64,000 nucleotides of DNA from Pseudomonas alcaliphila JAB1 (GTDB taxonomy: Bacteria > Pseudomonadota > Gammaproteobacteria > Pseudomonadales > Pseudomonadaceae): contig NZ_CP016162.1 of the NCBI RefSeq assembly GCF_001941865.1, forward strand, positions 1,798,001 through 1,862,000, written 5' to 3'. Both the position numbers and the translations under genes were made by a program. Position 1 is the first letter of the stretch. Every line of letters starts with the position of its first letter. Of this stretch, positions 22,875 to 33,605 are shown piece by piece. Below the pieces are notes generated by a model. That model made no database searches, had not been told where the DNA came from, and saw nothing but the letters and a program-made list of their open reading frames with translations.

Positions 22875-23000
22875 GAAGAGTCTCTGGGCAGGCAAAAGCG
22901 CCGATATTATGCACGGATTCAGCCTGGCCAGCGTTTCCATATTGTGACCAGAGGTGAGCGCTGGACGCGCTCGCCGCAGCTCGATGAGCAAGGAGAAACC

Positions 23001-25226
23001 ATGCGAACAGGGATGTTGGCGCTGGCCCTGGGGCTATTGATGCTGCGCTTTCTGCCGAGTTTGCCGCCGGGCTGGCTGTTGCTGGTGGCGGTCGGTGCCG
23101 GCCTGGGGTTGCTGTTCTCGCGCCTCTATCCGTTGGGGTTCTTTCTGTTGGGGCTGGCCTGGGCCTGCAGTTCGGCGCAATCGGCACTGGATGACCGCCT
23201 CGATCCGCAACTCGATGGCCGCACCCTGTGGTTGGAGGGCCGCGTGGTCGGTCTGCCGGAGGTGTCCGATGGCGTGGTGCGCTTCCAGTTCGAAGAGGCG
23301 CACTCCCGACGTGCCGAGCTGCCGAAAAGGTTACGCCTGGCCTGGTATGGCGGGCCGCCGGTGCAGGGCGGCGAGCGCTGGCGGGTGGCGGTCAACCTGA
23401 AGCGTCCACACGGATTGGTCAATCCACAGAGTTTCGACTATGAGGCCTGGCTGCTGGCCCAGCGCATTGGCGCTACGGGCACGATCAAGTCTGGCCAGCG
23501 GTTATCCGCCGCGACGGGCTTGGGGAGTTGGCGCGACGGCCTGCGTCAGCATCTGCTGGCGGTGCCGGCTTTTGAGCGAGAGGGCGCCATTGCCGCTCTG
23601 GTCCTGGGTGATGGTTCCGGCCTGAGTGCGAGCGACTGGCGCCTGCTGCAGCACACGGGCACGGTGCATCTGATGGTCATCTCCGGCCAGCATATCGCCC
23701 TGCTGGCCGGCTTTCTTTACGGACTGGTGGCGTTGCTGGCGAGAGTCGGCGCCTGGCCAAGGCGCTGGCCCTGGTTGCCCTGCGCCTGTGCGCTGGCCCT
23801 GAGTGGGGCTCTGGTCTACGGGATGTTGGCTGGTTTCGAGGTGCCGGTGCGCAGGGCCTGCGTGATGGTTGCGCTGGTGCTGCTCTGGCGCATGCGCTTT
23901 CGTCATCTGGGCGCCTGGTGGCCATTGTTGCTGGCCCTGCTCGTGGTGCTGCTACTCGAGCCATTGGCGTCCTTGCAACCGGGCTTCTGGCTATCGTTCT
24001 CGGCCGTGGCGATTCTCGCGTTGGTGTTCGGTGGCCGGCTTGGCGTCTGGGGTTGGTGGCGCGGGTTGACGCGTGCGCAGTGGACCATGGCCATTGGTCT
24101 GTTGCCGATGATGCTGATTCTCGGTTTGCCGGTCAGCAGTAGCGGGCCGCTGGCTAATCTGGTTGCCGTGCCCTGGGTGGGGCTGGTGGTCGTACCCCTG
24201 GCCTTGCTGGGCACTCTGCTGCTACCCGTTCCCGTGGTTGGGGAGGGCCTGTTGTGGCTGGCCGGCGGTGCGCTGTATCTGTTATTCGAATTGCTCAGCG
24301 TGATCGCGGCTTGGCTGCCTGCCTGGCTGCCCAGCAATCTGCCGCTCTGGGCCTGGCTACTGGCAGCGGCAGGCGCCTTGTTGCTCCTGCTGCCTGCTGG
24401 CGTACCGTTGCGTCTGCCTGGCCTCGCGCTGTTGTTGCCTGCATTGCTGTTGCCCACACAGCACCTGGACGATGGTCGTGCCGATGTTTGGGTGCTGGAC
24501 GTGGGGCAAGGGCTGGCGGTGCTGGTGCGTACCCGAGAGCACAGCCTGCTGTACGACGCGGGGCCGCGCTTCGGCGATTTCGATACCGGGGAGCGTATCG
24601 TCCTGCCTTCCTTGCGGGCAATGAACCTCAGGCGGCTCGACCTGATGCTGCTCAGCCATGCGGATAACGATCATGCTGGCGGTGCAGCGGCGATCAGGGC
24701 CGGGATGCCGGTGGCCCGGGTCATCAGTGGCGAGCCGCAGCGTCTGGCTAGGACGCTTGGCGCTGAGGATTGCGAATCGGGGCAAAGCTGGCAATGGAAC
24801 GACGTGACGTTCAGGTTGTGGCAGTGGGACCAGGCCGTATCCGGCAATCAACGTTCTTGTGTATTGCAGATCGAGGCGGCGGGTGAGCGCCTGTTGCTGA
24901 CCGGTGATATCGATGTCCGCGCCGAACGCGCGCTGATGCAGACCGACTTTCCCCTGGCCTCGCGGTGGCTGCTGGCGCCCCATCACGGCAGTCGCACCTC
25001 ATCCAGCCAGGCTTTTATCGATGCGGTCGGTGCGCAGCATGTGCTGATCACCCGCAGCCGCCACAATGCCTTTGGACATCCTCACCCGCAGGTGTTGGCG
25101 CGCTATCAGGCGGCAGGCGTCGAGGTGCATGACACGGCGTTGCGCGGCGCTCTGCATTTACGTCTGGGCGAACAGGTCGCGCCTCGCGGGTTGCGAAGCG
25201 AGCCACGTTTCTGGCGGGAAAAATGA
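23001..25226 (+). CDS. comEC: DNA uptake channel ComEC/Rec2
   Basis: Polytopic inner-membrane protein of 741 residues for passage of single-stranded DNA during natural transformation. The order is N-terminal hydrophobic helices with a DUF4131-type segment, the Competence domain (VMVISGQHIALLAG, near residue 230), and a C-terminal metallo-beta-lactamase fold with LDVGQGLAVLVRT, LSHADNDHAGG (HxDxDH metal motif), LLTGDID and HHGSRTS. The gene looks intact. AAGGAG lies 5 bp before ATG 23001; an earlier in-frame ATG lacks a ribosome site. Confidence 0.93.
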   Translation: MRTGMLALALGLLMLRFLPSLPPGWLLLVAVGAGLGLLFSRLYPLGFFLLGLAWACSSAQSALDDRLDPQLDGRTLWLEGRVVGLPEVSDGVVRFQFEEAHSRRAELPKRLRLAWYGGPPVQGGERWRVAVNLKRPHGLVNPQSFDYEAWLLAQRIGATGTIKSGQRLSAATGLGSWRDGLRQHLLAVPAFEREGAIAALVLGDGSGLSASDWRLLQHTGTVHLMVISGQHIALLAGFLYGLVALLARVGAWPRRWPWLPCACALALSGALVYGMLAGFEVPVRRACVMVALVLLWRMRFRHLGAWWPLLLALLVVLLLEPLASLQPGFWLSFSAVAILALVFGGRLGVWGWWRGLTRAQWTMAIGLLPMMLILGLPVSSSGPLANLVAVPWVGLVVVPLALLGTLLLPVPVVGEGLLWLAGGALYLLFELLSVIAAWLPAWLPSNLPLWAWLLAAAGALLLLLPAGVPLRLPGLALLLPALLLPTQHLDDGRADVWVLDVGQGLAVLVRTREHSLLYDAGPRFGDFDTGERIVLPSLRAMNLRRLDLMLLSHADNDHAGGAAAIRAGMPVARVISGEPQRLARTLGAEDCESGQSWQWNDVTFRLWQWDQAVSGNQRSCVLQIEAAGERLLLTGDIDVRAERALMQTDFPLASRWLLAPHHGSRTSSSQAFIDAVGAQHVLITRSRHNAFGHPHPQVLARYQAAGVEVHDTALRGALHLRLGEQVAPRGLRSEPRFWREK

Positions 25227-25298
25227 GAACGGCGGCGGTCGGCGGGCGTTACACCCTGTGCTAGAGTGGCGCGACTTTTTCGAGGGGGATTCTCTACC

Positions 25299-25931
25299 GT
25301 GTGGGAACTGGTCAAAGCTGGCGGCTGGATGATGCTGCCGATCATTCTCTGTTCCATCGCTGCTGCCGGCATCGTCGCCGAGCGCCTGTGGACCCTGCGG
25401 CCCGCCCGCGTCACCCCGGCCAATCTGCTGGCTCAGGTATGGCGCTGGATCAAGGACAAGAAACTCAACAACCAGAAGCTCAAGGAGCTGCGCGAGGATT
25501 CGCCGCTGGGGCAGATTCTCGCCGCCGGCCTGGCCAACTCCAAGCATGGTCGCGAGATCATGAAAGAGTGCATCGAGGAGGCCGCGGCTCGTGTCATCCA
25601 CGAGCTGGAACGCTACCTCAATGCCCTCGGCACCATTGCCGGCATCGCGCCGCTGCTCGGCCTGCTCGGCACCGTGCTGGGCATGATCGAGATCTTCAGC
25701 TCCTTCATGGGCTCGGGCATGGCCAATGCGCCGATGCTCGCCGGCGGTATCTCCAAGGCCCTGATCACCACAGCAGCCGGCCTGATGGTGGCGATCCCGG
25801 CACTGTTCTTCCACCGCTACCTGCAGCGTCGCGTCGACGAGCTGGTGGTTGGCATGGAGCAGGAAGCGATCAAGCTGGTGGAAATGGTGCAGGGTGATCG
25901 CGACGTCGACCTGGGTGAGGGCAAGGCGTGA
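25299..25931 (+). CDS. ExbB/TolQ-family proton channel
   Basis: Membrane protein of 210 residues of the MotA/TolQ/ExbB family. An N-terminal helix (MMLPIILCSIAAAGIVAERLW) is followed by a cytoplasmic loop and two helices: the conserved GIAPLLGLLGTVLGMIEIF and ALITTAAGLMVAIPALFFHRYL. It would form the proton channel with the ExbD-like protein encoded next (GTGA overlap). The start is GTG 25299 with GAGGGGG 10 bp upstream. The pair heads the lpxK-kdsB-murB envelope operon. Whether it energises a TonB protein or something else is not readable. Confidence 0.88.
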   Translation: MWELVKAGGWMMLPIILCSIAAAGIVAERLWTLRPARVTPANLLAQVWRWIKDKKLNNQKLKELREDSPLGQILAAGLANSKHGREIMKECIEEAAARVIHELERYLNALGTIAGIAPLLGLLGTVLGMIEIFSSFMGSGMANAPMLAGGISKALITTAAGLMVAIPALFFHRYLQRRVDELVVGMEQEAIKLVEMVQGDRDVDLGEGKA

Positions 25932-26356
25932 AATTCCGGCGCAAACCGCGGGAGAACGTCGAGATCAACCTGGCCTCGTTGATCGACGTGGTATTCATCC
26001 TGCTGCTGTTCTTCGTGGTCACCACCACCTTCACCCGCGAGACCCAGCTCAAGGTCGACCTGCCCGAGGCAGCCAGTGGCACGCCGCCCGAGCAGACCGA
26101 ACTGAAGCAGGTCGAGGTGCTGATCGGCGCCGATGGCGCCTACTCGGTCAATGGCAAGGCGCTGCTGGAAAGCAACCTGAGCAATCTCATGGCGGCGCTG
26201 CAGAAGGAGTCCGACGGCGACAACAGCCTGCCGTTGATCCTCAGCGCCGATGGCAAGACCCCACACCAGGCGGTGATCACCGCCATGGATGCGGCCGGCA
26301 AGCTGGGCTTCTCGCACCTGCGCATTACCACGGTGGAAGCACAGGAAAATCCTTAA
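25928..26356 (+). CDS. ExbD/TolR-family protein
   Basis: Protein of 142 residues with a single membrane helix (ASLIDVVFILLLFFVVTTTF) carrying the essential membrane Asp, and a periplasmic ExbD/TolR domain ending in AVITAMDAAGKLGFSHLRI. It partners the ExbB-like channel just upstream; the GTG start overlaps that stop codon. lpxK begins directly after its own stop codon. Confidence 0.9.
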   Translation: MKFRRKPRENVEINLASLIDVVFILLLFFVVTTTFTRETQLKVDLPEAASGTPPEQTELKQVEVLIGADGAYSVNGKALLESNLSNLMAALQKESDGDNSLPLILSADGKTPHQAVITAMDAAGKLGFSHLRITTVEAQENP

Positions 26357-27358
26357 GTGAGCGCTGCCGATCGCTTGCTCGAGGCCTGGTACCGCGGCCA
26401 CCCGGCGCTGGCGCTGCTGCGCCCGCTGGAGTGGCTGTACCGTCGCGTGGTGCAGAGCAAGCGCAGGCGCTTCCTGGCCGGCGAGGGTGATATCTACCGC
26501 GCCCCGGTACCGGTGCTGGTGGTGGGCAATATCACCGTGGGCGGCACTGGCAAGACGCCGCTGATCCTCTTTCTCATCGAACATTGCCGCGCCCGTGGCC
26601 TAAAGGTCGGCGTGGTCAGTCGTGGCTATGGCGCCACGCCGCCGAGCCTGCCGTGGCGGGTGCGTGCCGATCAATCGGCCGCACAGGCCGGCGACGAGCC
26701 GCTGCTGATCGTCCAGCGCACGGGCGTGCCCTTGATGATCGACCCGGATCGCAGTCGCGCCGTGCGTGCGCTGCTGGCCGAAGAAGCATTGGATCTGATC
26801 CTCTGCGACGACGGCCTGCAGCACTACCGCCTGGCGCGCGATCTGGAACTGGTGCTGATCGATGCCGCGCGCGGCCTGGGCAATCGCCGCTGCCTGCCGG
26901 CCGGACCACTGCGTGAGCCGGTCGAGCGTCTGGCTGAGGTGGATGCGGTGCTGTTCAACGGCGCCGAAGCCGACCGCGCCGATGGCTACGCCTTTCGCTT
27001 GCAGCCGAGCGCACTGGTCAATCTGGCCAGCGGTGAGCGCGTCGGCCTCGATCATCTGCCGCCCGGTCAGGCCGTGCATGCGGTGGCCGGTATCGGTAAT
27101 CCGCAACGTTTCTTCAATACCCTCGAAGCGCTAAACTGGCGGCCGGTTCCGCACCCCTTCGCCGACCATGCCCAGTACGATGCCGCGCAGCTCAGTTTCG
27201 AGCCGTCGCTGCCCCTGCTGATGACGGAAAAGGATGCGGTGAAATGCCGGGCCTTCGCCGCCGCCGACTGGTGGTACCTGGCCGTCGATGCCGCGCCCAC
27301 GCCGGCATTCGTCGACTGGCTGGATGGAGAGCTGGCCCGCCTCATATCGGGGTCCTGA
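26357..27358 (+). CDS. lpxK: Tetraacyldisaccharide 4'-kinase LpxK
   Basis: Inner-membrane-associated lipid A kinase of 333 residues, adding the 4'-phosphate to the disaccharide precursor. The Walker A is [14 protein letters not shown] near residue 60; also visible are [31 protein letters not shown] and [11 protein letters not shown] start on the base after the ExbD-like stop. It leads towards kdsB, so two LPS enzymes are in one operon. Confidence 0.96.
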   Translation: MSAADRLLEAWYRGHPALALLRPLEWLYRRVVQSKRRRFLAGEGDIYRAPVPVLVVGNITVGGTGKTPLILFLIEHCRARGLKVGVVSRGYGATPPSLPWRVRADQSAAQAGDEPLLIVQRTGVPLMIDPDRSRAVRALLAEEALDLILCDDGLQHYRLARDLELVLIDAARGLGNRRCLPAGPLREPVERLAEVDAVLFNGAEADRADGYAFRLQPSALVNLASGERVGLDHLPPGQAVHAVAGIGNPQRFFNTLEALNWRPVPHPFADHAQYDAAQLSFEPSLPLLMTEKDAVKCRAFAAADWWYLAVDAAPTPAFVDWLDGELARLISGS

Positions 27359-27380
27359 TGACCCCAGCAAGGATTCCACC

Positions 27381-27566
27381 ATGGACCTTAAACTGCTCGA
27401 CATTCTCGCCTGCCCGATCTGCAAGGGCCCGCTGCAGCTCTCCGAAGACAAGACCGAACTGATCAGCAAGGGCGCTGGCGTGGCCTACCCGATCCGCGAC
27501 GGCATTCCGGTGATGCTGGAAAGCGAAGCGCGCACCCTGACCACCGACGAGCGTCTGGACAAGTAA
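27381..27566 (+). CDS. Trm112-family small protein
   Basis: Protein of 61 residues, start [18 protein letters not shown] with a CxxC pair, then [17 protein letters not shown]: the bacterial Trm112/UPF0434 pattern. In eukaryotes and archaea Trm112 activates methyltransferases; the bacterial role at lpxK-kdsB is unknown. AAGGA lies upstream of ATG 27381, 22 bp after lpxK. kdsB starts directly at the base after its stop codon. Confidence 0.9.
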   Translation: MDLKLLDILACPICKGPLQLSEDKTELISKGAGVAYPIRDGIPVMLESEARTLTTDERLDK

Positions 27567-28331
27567 ATGAGCGCAGCCTTCACCGTCGTCATTCCTGCTC
27601 GTTATGCCTCCACCCGCCTGCCCGGCAAGCCGCTGCAGGACATCGCCGGCAAGCCCATGGTGCAGCATGTCTGGGAGCAGGCGAAGAAGAGTTCGGCCCA
27701 GCGCGTGGTCATCGCCACTGACGATGCACGTATCGTCGAGGCCTGCCAGGCCTTCGGCGCCGAGGTGCTGCTGACCCGCGAGGATCACAACTCCGGCACC
27801 GACCGCCTGGCCGAAGTCGCCACGCAGCTCGGTTTGCCGGCCGATGCCATCGTGGTCAACGTGCAGGGCGACGAGCCGCTGATCCCGCCTGTGATCATCG
27901 ATCAGGTGGCGGCCAACCTGGCGGCCAACCCGCAGGCCGGTATCGCCACCCTGGCTGAGCCCATTGAGGACGTCACCGCGCTGTTCAATCCCAATGTGGT
28001 CAAGGTGGTCGCCGACAAGACTGGCCTGGCCCTGACCTTCAGTCGTGCGCCGTTGGCTTGGGCGCGCGATGCCTTCGCCAAGAGCCGCGATGTGCTGCCG
28101 CAGGGCGTGCCGTATCGCCGGCATATTGGTATCTACGCCTACCGCGCGGGTTTTCTGCATGACTTCGTTGCCTGGGGCCCGTGCTGGCTGGAAGACACCG
28201 AGTGCCTGGAACAGCTGCGCGCGCTGTACCACGGTGTGCGCATCCACGTCGCCGATGCCCTTGAAGCGCCGGCTGCGGGTGTCGATACCGCCGAAGACCT
28301 GGAGCGGGTGCGCCACCTGCTGGGGGCCTGA
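27567..28331 (+). CDS. kdsB: 3-deoxy-manno-octulosonate cytidylyltransferase KdsB
   Basis: Enzyme of 254 residues that makes CMP-KDO for the LPS inner core. It has the cytidylyltransferase start [52 protein letters not shown] and HIGIYAYR. It shares TGATG with the phosphatase gene that follows. Confidence 0.97.
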   Translation: MSAAFTVVIPARYASTRLPGKPLQDIAGKPMVQHVWEQAKKSSAQRVVIATDDARIVEACQAFGAEVLLTREDHNSGTDRLAEVATQLGLPADAIVVNVQGDEPLIPPVIIDQVAANLAANPQAGIATLAEPIEDVTALFNPNVVKVVADKTGLALTFSRAPLAWARDAFAKSRDVLPQGVPYRRHIGIYAYRAGFLHDFVAWGPCWLEDTECLEQLRALYHGVRIHVADALEAPAAGVDTAEDLERVRHLLGA

Positions 28332-28795
28332 TGAAGGTTCTGTTCGTCTGCCTGGGCAACATCTGCCGTTCGCCCACGGCCGAGGGCGTTTTTCGCCACA
28401 AGCTGCGCGCGGCTGGTCTGGATGATCGGGTACAGGTGGATTCCGCTGGCACCGGCGACTGGCATGTCGGCAAGGCGCCGGACAGTCGTACGCGCCAGGC
28501 TGCGCTGCGCCGTGGCTATGATCTGTCCGCACAGCGTGCGCGCCAGGTCGAGGCCGCCGATTTCCAGCGCTTCGACCTGATCCTGGCCATGGACCAGAGC
28601 AACCTGAGCAACCTCAAGGCGCTGCGCCCGGCCGACGCGCGTGCCGATCTGGATCTGTACTTGCGCCGGTATGAGCTGGCGCTGGATGAGGTGCCCGATC
28701 CTTACTACGGCGGCGAGGATGGCTTCGAGCAGGTGCTGGACCTGATCGAGCAGGCCAGTGACGCGTTGCTGATCGAGATCAGGGGGCGCCTGTGA
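28331..28795 (+). CDS. Low-molecular-weight protein-tyrosine phosphatase
   Basis: Cytoplasmic phosphatase of 154 residues. The P-loop VCLGNICRSPTAEG (CX5R, Cys about residue 7) is at the N terminus and the general-acid loop DPYYGGEDGF is near residue 120. Homologues dephosphorylate tyrosine-autokinases or other regulators; here no tyrosine kinase gene is near. Located between kdsB and murB with overlaps on both sides. Substrate unknown. Confidence 0.9.
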   Translation: MKVLFVCLGNICRSPTAEGVFRHKLRAAGLDDRVQVDSAGTGDWHVGKAPDSRTRQAALRRGYDLSAQRARQVEAADFQRFDLILAMDQSNLSNLKALRPADARADLDLYLRRYELALDEVPDPYYGGEDGFEQVLDLIEQASDALLIEIRGRL

Positions 28796-29811
28796 GTCTG
28801 AATCTGCAGAGCGACGTTTCGCTCAAGGCCTTCAACAGCTTTGGTGTCGATGTGCATGCGCGGCGTTTCGCCGAAGCCCACGATGATGACGATGTACGCG
28901 AGGCGCTGAACCTGGCAAATCAGCAGGGCTTGCCGCTGCTGGTGATCGGCGGTGGCAGCAACCTGCTGTTGACCCGCGATGTCGAAGCGTTGGTGCTACG
29001 CATGGCCAGCCGTGGTATTCGCATTCTGGAGGACGACGGCGAGCAGGTGCTGGTGGAGGCCGAAGCCGGCGAGCCTTGGCATCCGTTCGTGCAGTGGAGC
29101 CTGGCGCAGGGCCTCAATGGCCTGGAAAACCTCAGCCTGATTCCCGGTACCGTGGGCGCTGCGCCGATGCAGAACATCGGCGCCTATGGTGTGGAGATCA
29201 AGGATCTGTTCGCCGGCCTGACCGCTCTGGATCGGCACACCGGCGAGCTGCGCGACTTCACGCTGGAAGAATGCGCCTTCGCCTACCGCGACAGCCTATT
29301 CAAGCGCGAAGCCGGGCGCTGGTTGATCCTGCGCGTGCGCTTTCGTCTGAGCCGTCTGGCTTCGCTGCGTCTGGATTACGGTCCGGTACGTCAGCGCCTG
29401 GCTGAGATGGGCATCGAGGCACCGACTGCAAGCGATGTCAGCCGGGCAATCTGCGCCATTCGCAGCGAAAAGCTGCCAGATCCCGCCGAGCTGGGTAACG
29501 CCGGCAGCTTCTTCAAGAATCCGGTGGTGCCATTCGAACTGGCCGAGCGCATTCGCGCCGAGCATGCCGATCTGGTCAGCTATCCGGCTGGAGCTGGCCT
29601 GGCCAAGCTGGCCGCCGGTTGGCTGATCGAGCGGGCAGGGTGGAAGGGGGCGCGTGAGGGCGATGCTGGCGTGCATCGTTTGCAGGCGCTGGTACTGGTC
29701 AACTATGGCAACGCTACGGGCGCGCAACTGCTGCAGCTGGCGCAGCGTATCCAGAGCGATGTATTCGAACGCTTCGGTGTTGAGCTGGAGATCGAGCCCA
29801 ACGTGCTCTGA
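28792..29811 (+). CDS. murB: UDP-N-acetylenolpyruvoylglucosamine reductase MurB
   Basis: FAD enzyme of 339 residues for the second step of UDP-MurNAc synthesis. Type I (E. coli-like) length and motifs: NSFGVDVHARRF, VIGGGSNLLL, the flavin site NIGAYGVEIKDL, YRDSLFK, GSFFKNPVV with catalytic Ser, and a C-terminal LEIEPNVL. The GTG start overlaps the phosphatase stop by 4 bp. Last gene of the envelope operon, followed by a strong terminator. Confidence 0.96.
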   Translation: MSLNLQSDVSLKAFNSFGVDVHARRFAEAHDDDDVREALNLANQQGLPLLVIGGGSNLLLTRDVEALVLRMASRGIRILEDDGEQVLVEAEAGEPWHPFVQWSLAQGLNGLENLSLIPGTVGAAPMQNIGAYGVEIKDLFAGLTALDRHTGELRDFTLEECAFAYRDSLFKREAGRWLILRVRFRLSRLASLRLDYGPVRQRLAEMGIEAPTASDVSRAICAIRSEKLPDPAELGNAGSFFKNPVVPFELAERIRAEHADLVSYPAGAGLAKLAAGWLIERAGWKGAREGDAGVHRLQALVLVNYGNATGAQLLQLAQRIQSDVFERFGVELEIEPNVL

Positions 29812-29844
29812 TCTGTAGGCAGGGCGTGATCCGCTGCCTGCCGC

Positions 29845-29867
29845 TCCCGGATTGCATCCGGGCTACG
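29845..29867. repeat. Half copy of the CCCGGATTGCATCCGGG element
   Basis: TCCCGGATTGCATCCGGGCTACG, the right arm of the element at 17077-17138, without an opposite arm. It lies between murB and its terminator. Confidence 0.8.
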
Positions 29868-29893
29868 CTTCTGCAGCGCCAGACACGGAAATG

Positions 29894-29923
29894 AAAAAGG
29901 GGATGCCTAGGCATCCCCTTTTT
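29894..29923. terminator. Bidirectional terminator between murB and rne
   Basis: Perfect 14-bp palindrome: AAAAAGGGGATGCC (29894-29907), TA, GGCATCCCCTTTTT (29910-29923). It serves murB on plus and rne on minus. Confidence 0.93.
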
Positions 29924-29939
29924 ACTTACCGCAGGAGGA

Positions 29940-32900
29940 TCAAGCCTGAGGCTTGACCTCCTCCTTGTCGGCTGGCGTTTCTTCTTCCGGCTGCGCTTGC
30001 TCTACCGCTTCGCTCACGCTTTGCTCGCTGACGACAGAGGTGGCTTCGGCTTCAGCGACCGGCTCGACTACAGGCGCTGTTTCGACTACAGCGGCTTCGG
30101 CTTCTGCCGGGGCGCTTGCTTCAGCGACCGGAGCAGCGTCGACTACTGCGGCAGCCTCTACAGCCGGGGCTGCAGCGGCGGCCTGTGCAGCTTCGCGCGC
30201 CAGGCGCTCAGCTTCACGCTGACGACGACGCACTTCGCGCGGGTCGTTCGGGGCACGGCCAGTGGCATTTGCCGGAACCGCTGCGGCAGCAGGTGCTTGC
30301 TCGACCGGTGCCGGAACAGGCTCCTGGGCGACGTCGACAGTCGGCTCAGCTTGAGCGACCGGTTCGGCAACTGGCGCTTCAACGGCAGCAGGGGTTTCGA
30401 CTGGGGCCGGTTCTGCCTCAACTGCTTTCTCTGTGACCGGAGCGGCTTCGACCACTTCACTCACAGCAGCCTCGGCTTGCGCCTCGACCGGTTGAGCAGC
30501 AGGGGCTTCTTCAACCTGAGCAGCCGGTGCTTCGACGACCGGGGCTTCGCTGACCGGAGCCTCGCTGGCAACGGCTTCGCTGCTATCAACGCTTTCTGCA
30601 ACCACGGCTGCAGCAGTGGCTACGGCAGCTGGAGCGGCGGCTTGAGCTTCGTTGCCTGCAGCTTCGCTGTTCTCGGCGCTCTCGATCAGGTTGCCATCGG
30701 CATCACGCTGACGTTCGCGACGATTGCTGCGACGACGCTGACCGCGGGAACGGCGACGTGGACGCTCGCCATCGTTGCTGTCCTGCTCGTCGTCCTGCAG
30801 CTGCTCTTCGTTCGGCAGTGCTTCGTCCTGCAGGGCCTCGGTTTGCTCGGCACGCGGCTGACGCTCTTCACGCGGTTGACGCTGACGCTCCTGACGTTCA
30901 CCACGCGGCTGGCGCTCGGCACGCTCTTCGCGTTGCTCGTTACCAGCATCGGCATCGGTATCGGCTGCGATAGGTTCACGCAGTTCACGCACGCGCTCTT
31001 CACGCGGGGCGCGTTCTTCGCGCGGCTTGCGCTCACGGCGATTTTCCTGACCTTCGCGCGGCTCACGTGGGGCGCGCTCTTCACGCGGTTGACGCTCTTC
31101 ACGCGGTTGACGCTCTTCGCGAGGTTGGCGTTCTTCACGCGGTTCACGGGCCTGACGTTCTTCACGCGGGGCGCGCTCTTCACGAGGTTTGCGCTCGTCA
31201 TCGCGGCGACCGCCACGGTTACGGCTCTGCTGACGACCGTTGCGGCGCTCTTCGCGCGGCGGACGCTCGTTGCTCTTCTTCTCGACTGCTGCGGGCTGGG
31301 CTTCTTCTTCCTTGCCGGCGAACAGGCTGACCAGAGACTTCACCAGGCCCTTGAACAGGCTCGGTTCAGGCGCCTTGGTCGGAGCCAGCGGTGCTTGAGG
31401 CTCGGCAGCGACCGGGGCGCTGCTGCGCGGTGCGGCCTTGATCGCAGCTTCCTGGCGAACCAGAGTGCGCGTGGCAGCGGCCGGCTGGGCAGCGGTTTCT
31501 TCGGTTTCCGCAGTGGCGGCGATTTCGTAGCTGGTCTGGCCGCTCAGGGCTTCCGGGCTATCGTCACGCAGGCGTTGCACTTCGAAATGCGGGGTTTCCA
31601 GGTGATCGTTCGGCAGGATCACGATACGCGCACGGGTACGCAGTTCGATCTTGGTGATCGAGTTGCGCTTCTCGTTGAGCAGGAAGGCGGCGACCGGGAT
31701 CGGTACCTGAGCGCGGACTTCGGCGGTGCGATCCTTCAGCGCTTCTTCTTCGATCAGGCGCAGGATGGCCAGCGACAGGGATTCGACGTCGCGGATGATG
31801 CCCTGGCCGTTGCAACGCGGGCAGACGATGCCGCTGGTCTCGCCGAGGGACGGACGCAGGCGCTGACGGGACATTTCCAGCAGGCCGAAGCGCGAGATGC
31901 GGCCGACCTGTACACGGGCGCGGTCGGCTTCCAGGGCTTCACGCACCTTCTCTTCGACGGCGCGCTGGTTCTTCGCCGGGGTCATGTCGATGAAGTCGAT
32001 GACTATCAGGCCGCCGATGTCGCGCAGGCGCAGCTGGCGGGCGATTTCCTCGGCCGCTTCCAGGTTGGTCTGCAGCGCAGTTTCCTCGATGTCGCTGCCC
32101 TTGGTGGCGCGCGCCGAGTTGATGTCGATGGAAACCAGGGCTTCGGTCGGGTCGATGACGATGGAACCACCGGACGGCAGTTTCACTTCACGCTGGAAGG
32201 CGGTTTCGATCTGGCTTTCGATCTGGAAGCGGTTGAACAGCGGCACGCTGTCTTCGTACAGCTTGATCTTACTGGCGTACTGCGGCATCACCTGCTGGAT
32301 GAAGCTCAGCGCTTCTTCCTGGGCTTCGACGCTGTCGACCAGCACTTCGCCGATGTCCTGGCGCAGGTAGTCGCGGATGGCGCGGATGATGACGTTGGAT
32401 TCCTGGTAGATCAGGAACGGGGCAGGGCGGCTGGTGGAGGCTTCCTTGATGGCGCTCCACAGTTGCAGCAGGTAGTCGAGGTCCCACTGCATTTCTTCGC
32501 TGGAGCGGCCGAGGCCGGCAGTGCGCACGATCAGGCCCATGTCGGCCGGAGCGTTGAGGCCATTCAGCGCCTCGCGCAATTCGTTGCGCTCTTCGCCTTC
32601 GATACGGCGGCTGATGCCGCCGGCACGCGGGTTGTTCGGCATCAGCACTAGGTAACGACCAGCCAGGCTGATGAAGGTGGTCAGGGCTGCGCCCTTGTTG
32701 CCGCGTTCTTCTTTCTCGACCTGGACGATGACTTCCTGGCCTTCCTTGAGCACGTCCTTGATGTTGACGCGGCCGCCTTCAGGAGACTTGGAGAAATATT
32801 CGCGGGAGATTTCTTTGAGGGGGAGGAAGCCGTGGCGTTCGGAGCCGAAGTCGACGAAAGCGGCTTCGAGGCTGGGTTCAACGCGGGTGATGCGGCCTTT

Positions 32901-33026
32901 GTAGATGTTGGCCTTTTTTTGTTCACGGGCGCCGGACTCGATGTCCAGGTCGTAGAGTTTTTGGCCATCTACCAGGGCAACACGCAACTCTTCAGGCTGA
33001 GTTGCGTTAATTAGCATTCTTTTCAT
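29940..33026 (-). CDS. rne: Ribonuclease E
   Basis: Endonuclease of 1028 residues, core of the RNA degradosome. The N-terminal catalytic half has the [21 protein letters not shown] start, an S1 domain, the DNase I-like site with VIDFIDM (metal Asp), [14 protein letters not shown] and the Zn-link CPRCNGQG. The C-terminal half is low-complexity: a very arginine-rich block of repeated PREERQ units, then a long Ala/Val/Glu/Pro-rich tail, the usual RNA-binding and scaffold region. I start at ATG 33026 (MKRML); an earlier in-frame ATG lacks conservation. A leader of several hundred nt precedes it, divergent from rluC. Confidence 0.96.
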   Translation of the reverse strand: MKRMLINATQPEELRVALVDGQKLYDLDIESGAREQKKANIYKGRITRVEPSLEAAFVDFGSERHGFLPLKEISREYFSKSPEGGRVNIKDVLKEGQEVIVQVEKEERGNKGAALTTFISLAGRYLVLMPNNPRAGGISRRIEGEERNELREALNGLNAPADMGLIVRTAGLGRSSEEMQWDLDYLLQLWSAIKEASTSRPAPFLIYQESNVIIRAIRDYLRQDIGEVLVDSVEAQEEALSFIQQVMPQYASKIKLYEDSVPLFNRFQIESQIETAFQREVKLPSGGSIVIDPTEALVSIDINSARATKGSDIEETALQTNLEAAEEIARQLRLRDIGGLIVIDFIDMTPAKNQRAVEEKVREALEADRARVQVGRISRFGLLEMSRQRLRPSLGETSGIVCPRCNGQGIIRDVESLSLAILRLIEEEALKDRTAEVRAQVPIPVAAFLLNEKRNSITKIELRTRARIVILPNDHLETPHFEVQRLRDDSPEALSGQTSYEIAATAETEETAAQPAAATRTLVRQEAAIKAAPRSSAPVAAEPQAPLAPTKAPEPSLFKGLVKSLVSLFAGKEEEAQPAAVEKKSNERPPREERRNGRQQSRNRGGRRDDERKPREERAPREERQAREPREERQPREERQPREERQPREERAPREPREGQENRRERKPREERAPREERVRELREPIAADTDADAGNEQREERAERQPRGERQERQRQPREERQPRAEQTEALQDEALPNEEQLQDDEQDSNDGERPRRRSRGQRRRSNRRERQRDADGNLIESAENSEAAGNEAQAAAPAAVATAAAVVAESVDSSEAVASEAPVSEAPVVEAPAAQVEEAPAAQPVEAQAEAAVSEVVEAAPVTEKAVEAEPAPVETPAAVEAPVAEPVAQAEPTVDVAQEPVPAPVEQAPAAAAVPANATGRAPNDPREVRRRQREAERLAREAAQAAAAAPAVEAAAVVDAAPVAEASAPAEAEAAVVETAPVVEPVAEAEATSVVSEQSVSEAVEQAQPEEETPADKEEVKPQA
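31078..31150 (-). repeat. 18-bp tandem repeat inside rne
   Basis: On the plus strand the unit GACGCTCTTCACGCGGTT recurs about four times with small changes. It encodes consecutive PREERQ hexapeptides in the arginine-rich RNA-binding segment of RNase E. Copy number may vary between strains through slippage. Confidence 0.8.
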
Positions 33027-33605
33027 GTGGTACCAATGGGTTCCGGGGCTAGCGGAAGCCACGTTAGGCACACACGACTCTCAGGGTCGGTGTCAGGCGC
33101 GTCAGAAACGGTCGTAAATCGTTCCACTGTCTAGCGACGGTCAGCCATTATCAGGCCGCGGTCGCGACGGACGTCTCCTGCTTGCTGTGGTGACAGAAAG
33201 CACTCAGTCAGGAAGAGGAATCAACTGGCGGTAGCGGACGAGATGAGGCGTCTTTGATCAAGCGATATGCTACGCAGTCCGACAGTTGTACATCTCCACC
33301 CTACACGTATCGCTGAAAATCGGGTGCCGCGCGCGGATTCCGCAGCGGTTGTCAGTTACCGCGACCGCCCGGTGGGCGAATCGCGCATCATACTCAAGGC
33401 TTTATTTCCGAAGTCTTCGTGGCCTTTTGCGGCCTTTCTAACCTGAAGAATCCGTCGGACGGCCTCACGTCCAAATACGTTTGCACGGGCAGGGGATGGC
33501 AAGTTTGGCATTCATCCGCAAGCCAGGCCGCTTTTGGCGGCGTTCGCGACTATAGCAGCAATGATTAAGTGCTTCAATTCCATAAAAAATTGTTATGATT
33601 GCGCG
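33027..33605. promoter_or_regulatory. rne/rluC divergent control region
   Basis: A 579-bp gap without a credible gene. On minus, TATGAT (complement of 33387-33392) is a possible -10 for rne, which would give a leader of about 350 nt, as in enterobacterial rne where the leader mediates autoregulation. On plus, TATGAT at 33594-33599 is a likely -10 for rluC. Neither has a good -35. Confidence 0.4.

Noticed and set aside
29997..32651. 884-codon frame antisense to rne
   Set aside because: It arises from the repetitive, stop-poor C-terminal coding of rne; the translation is low complexity.
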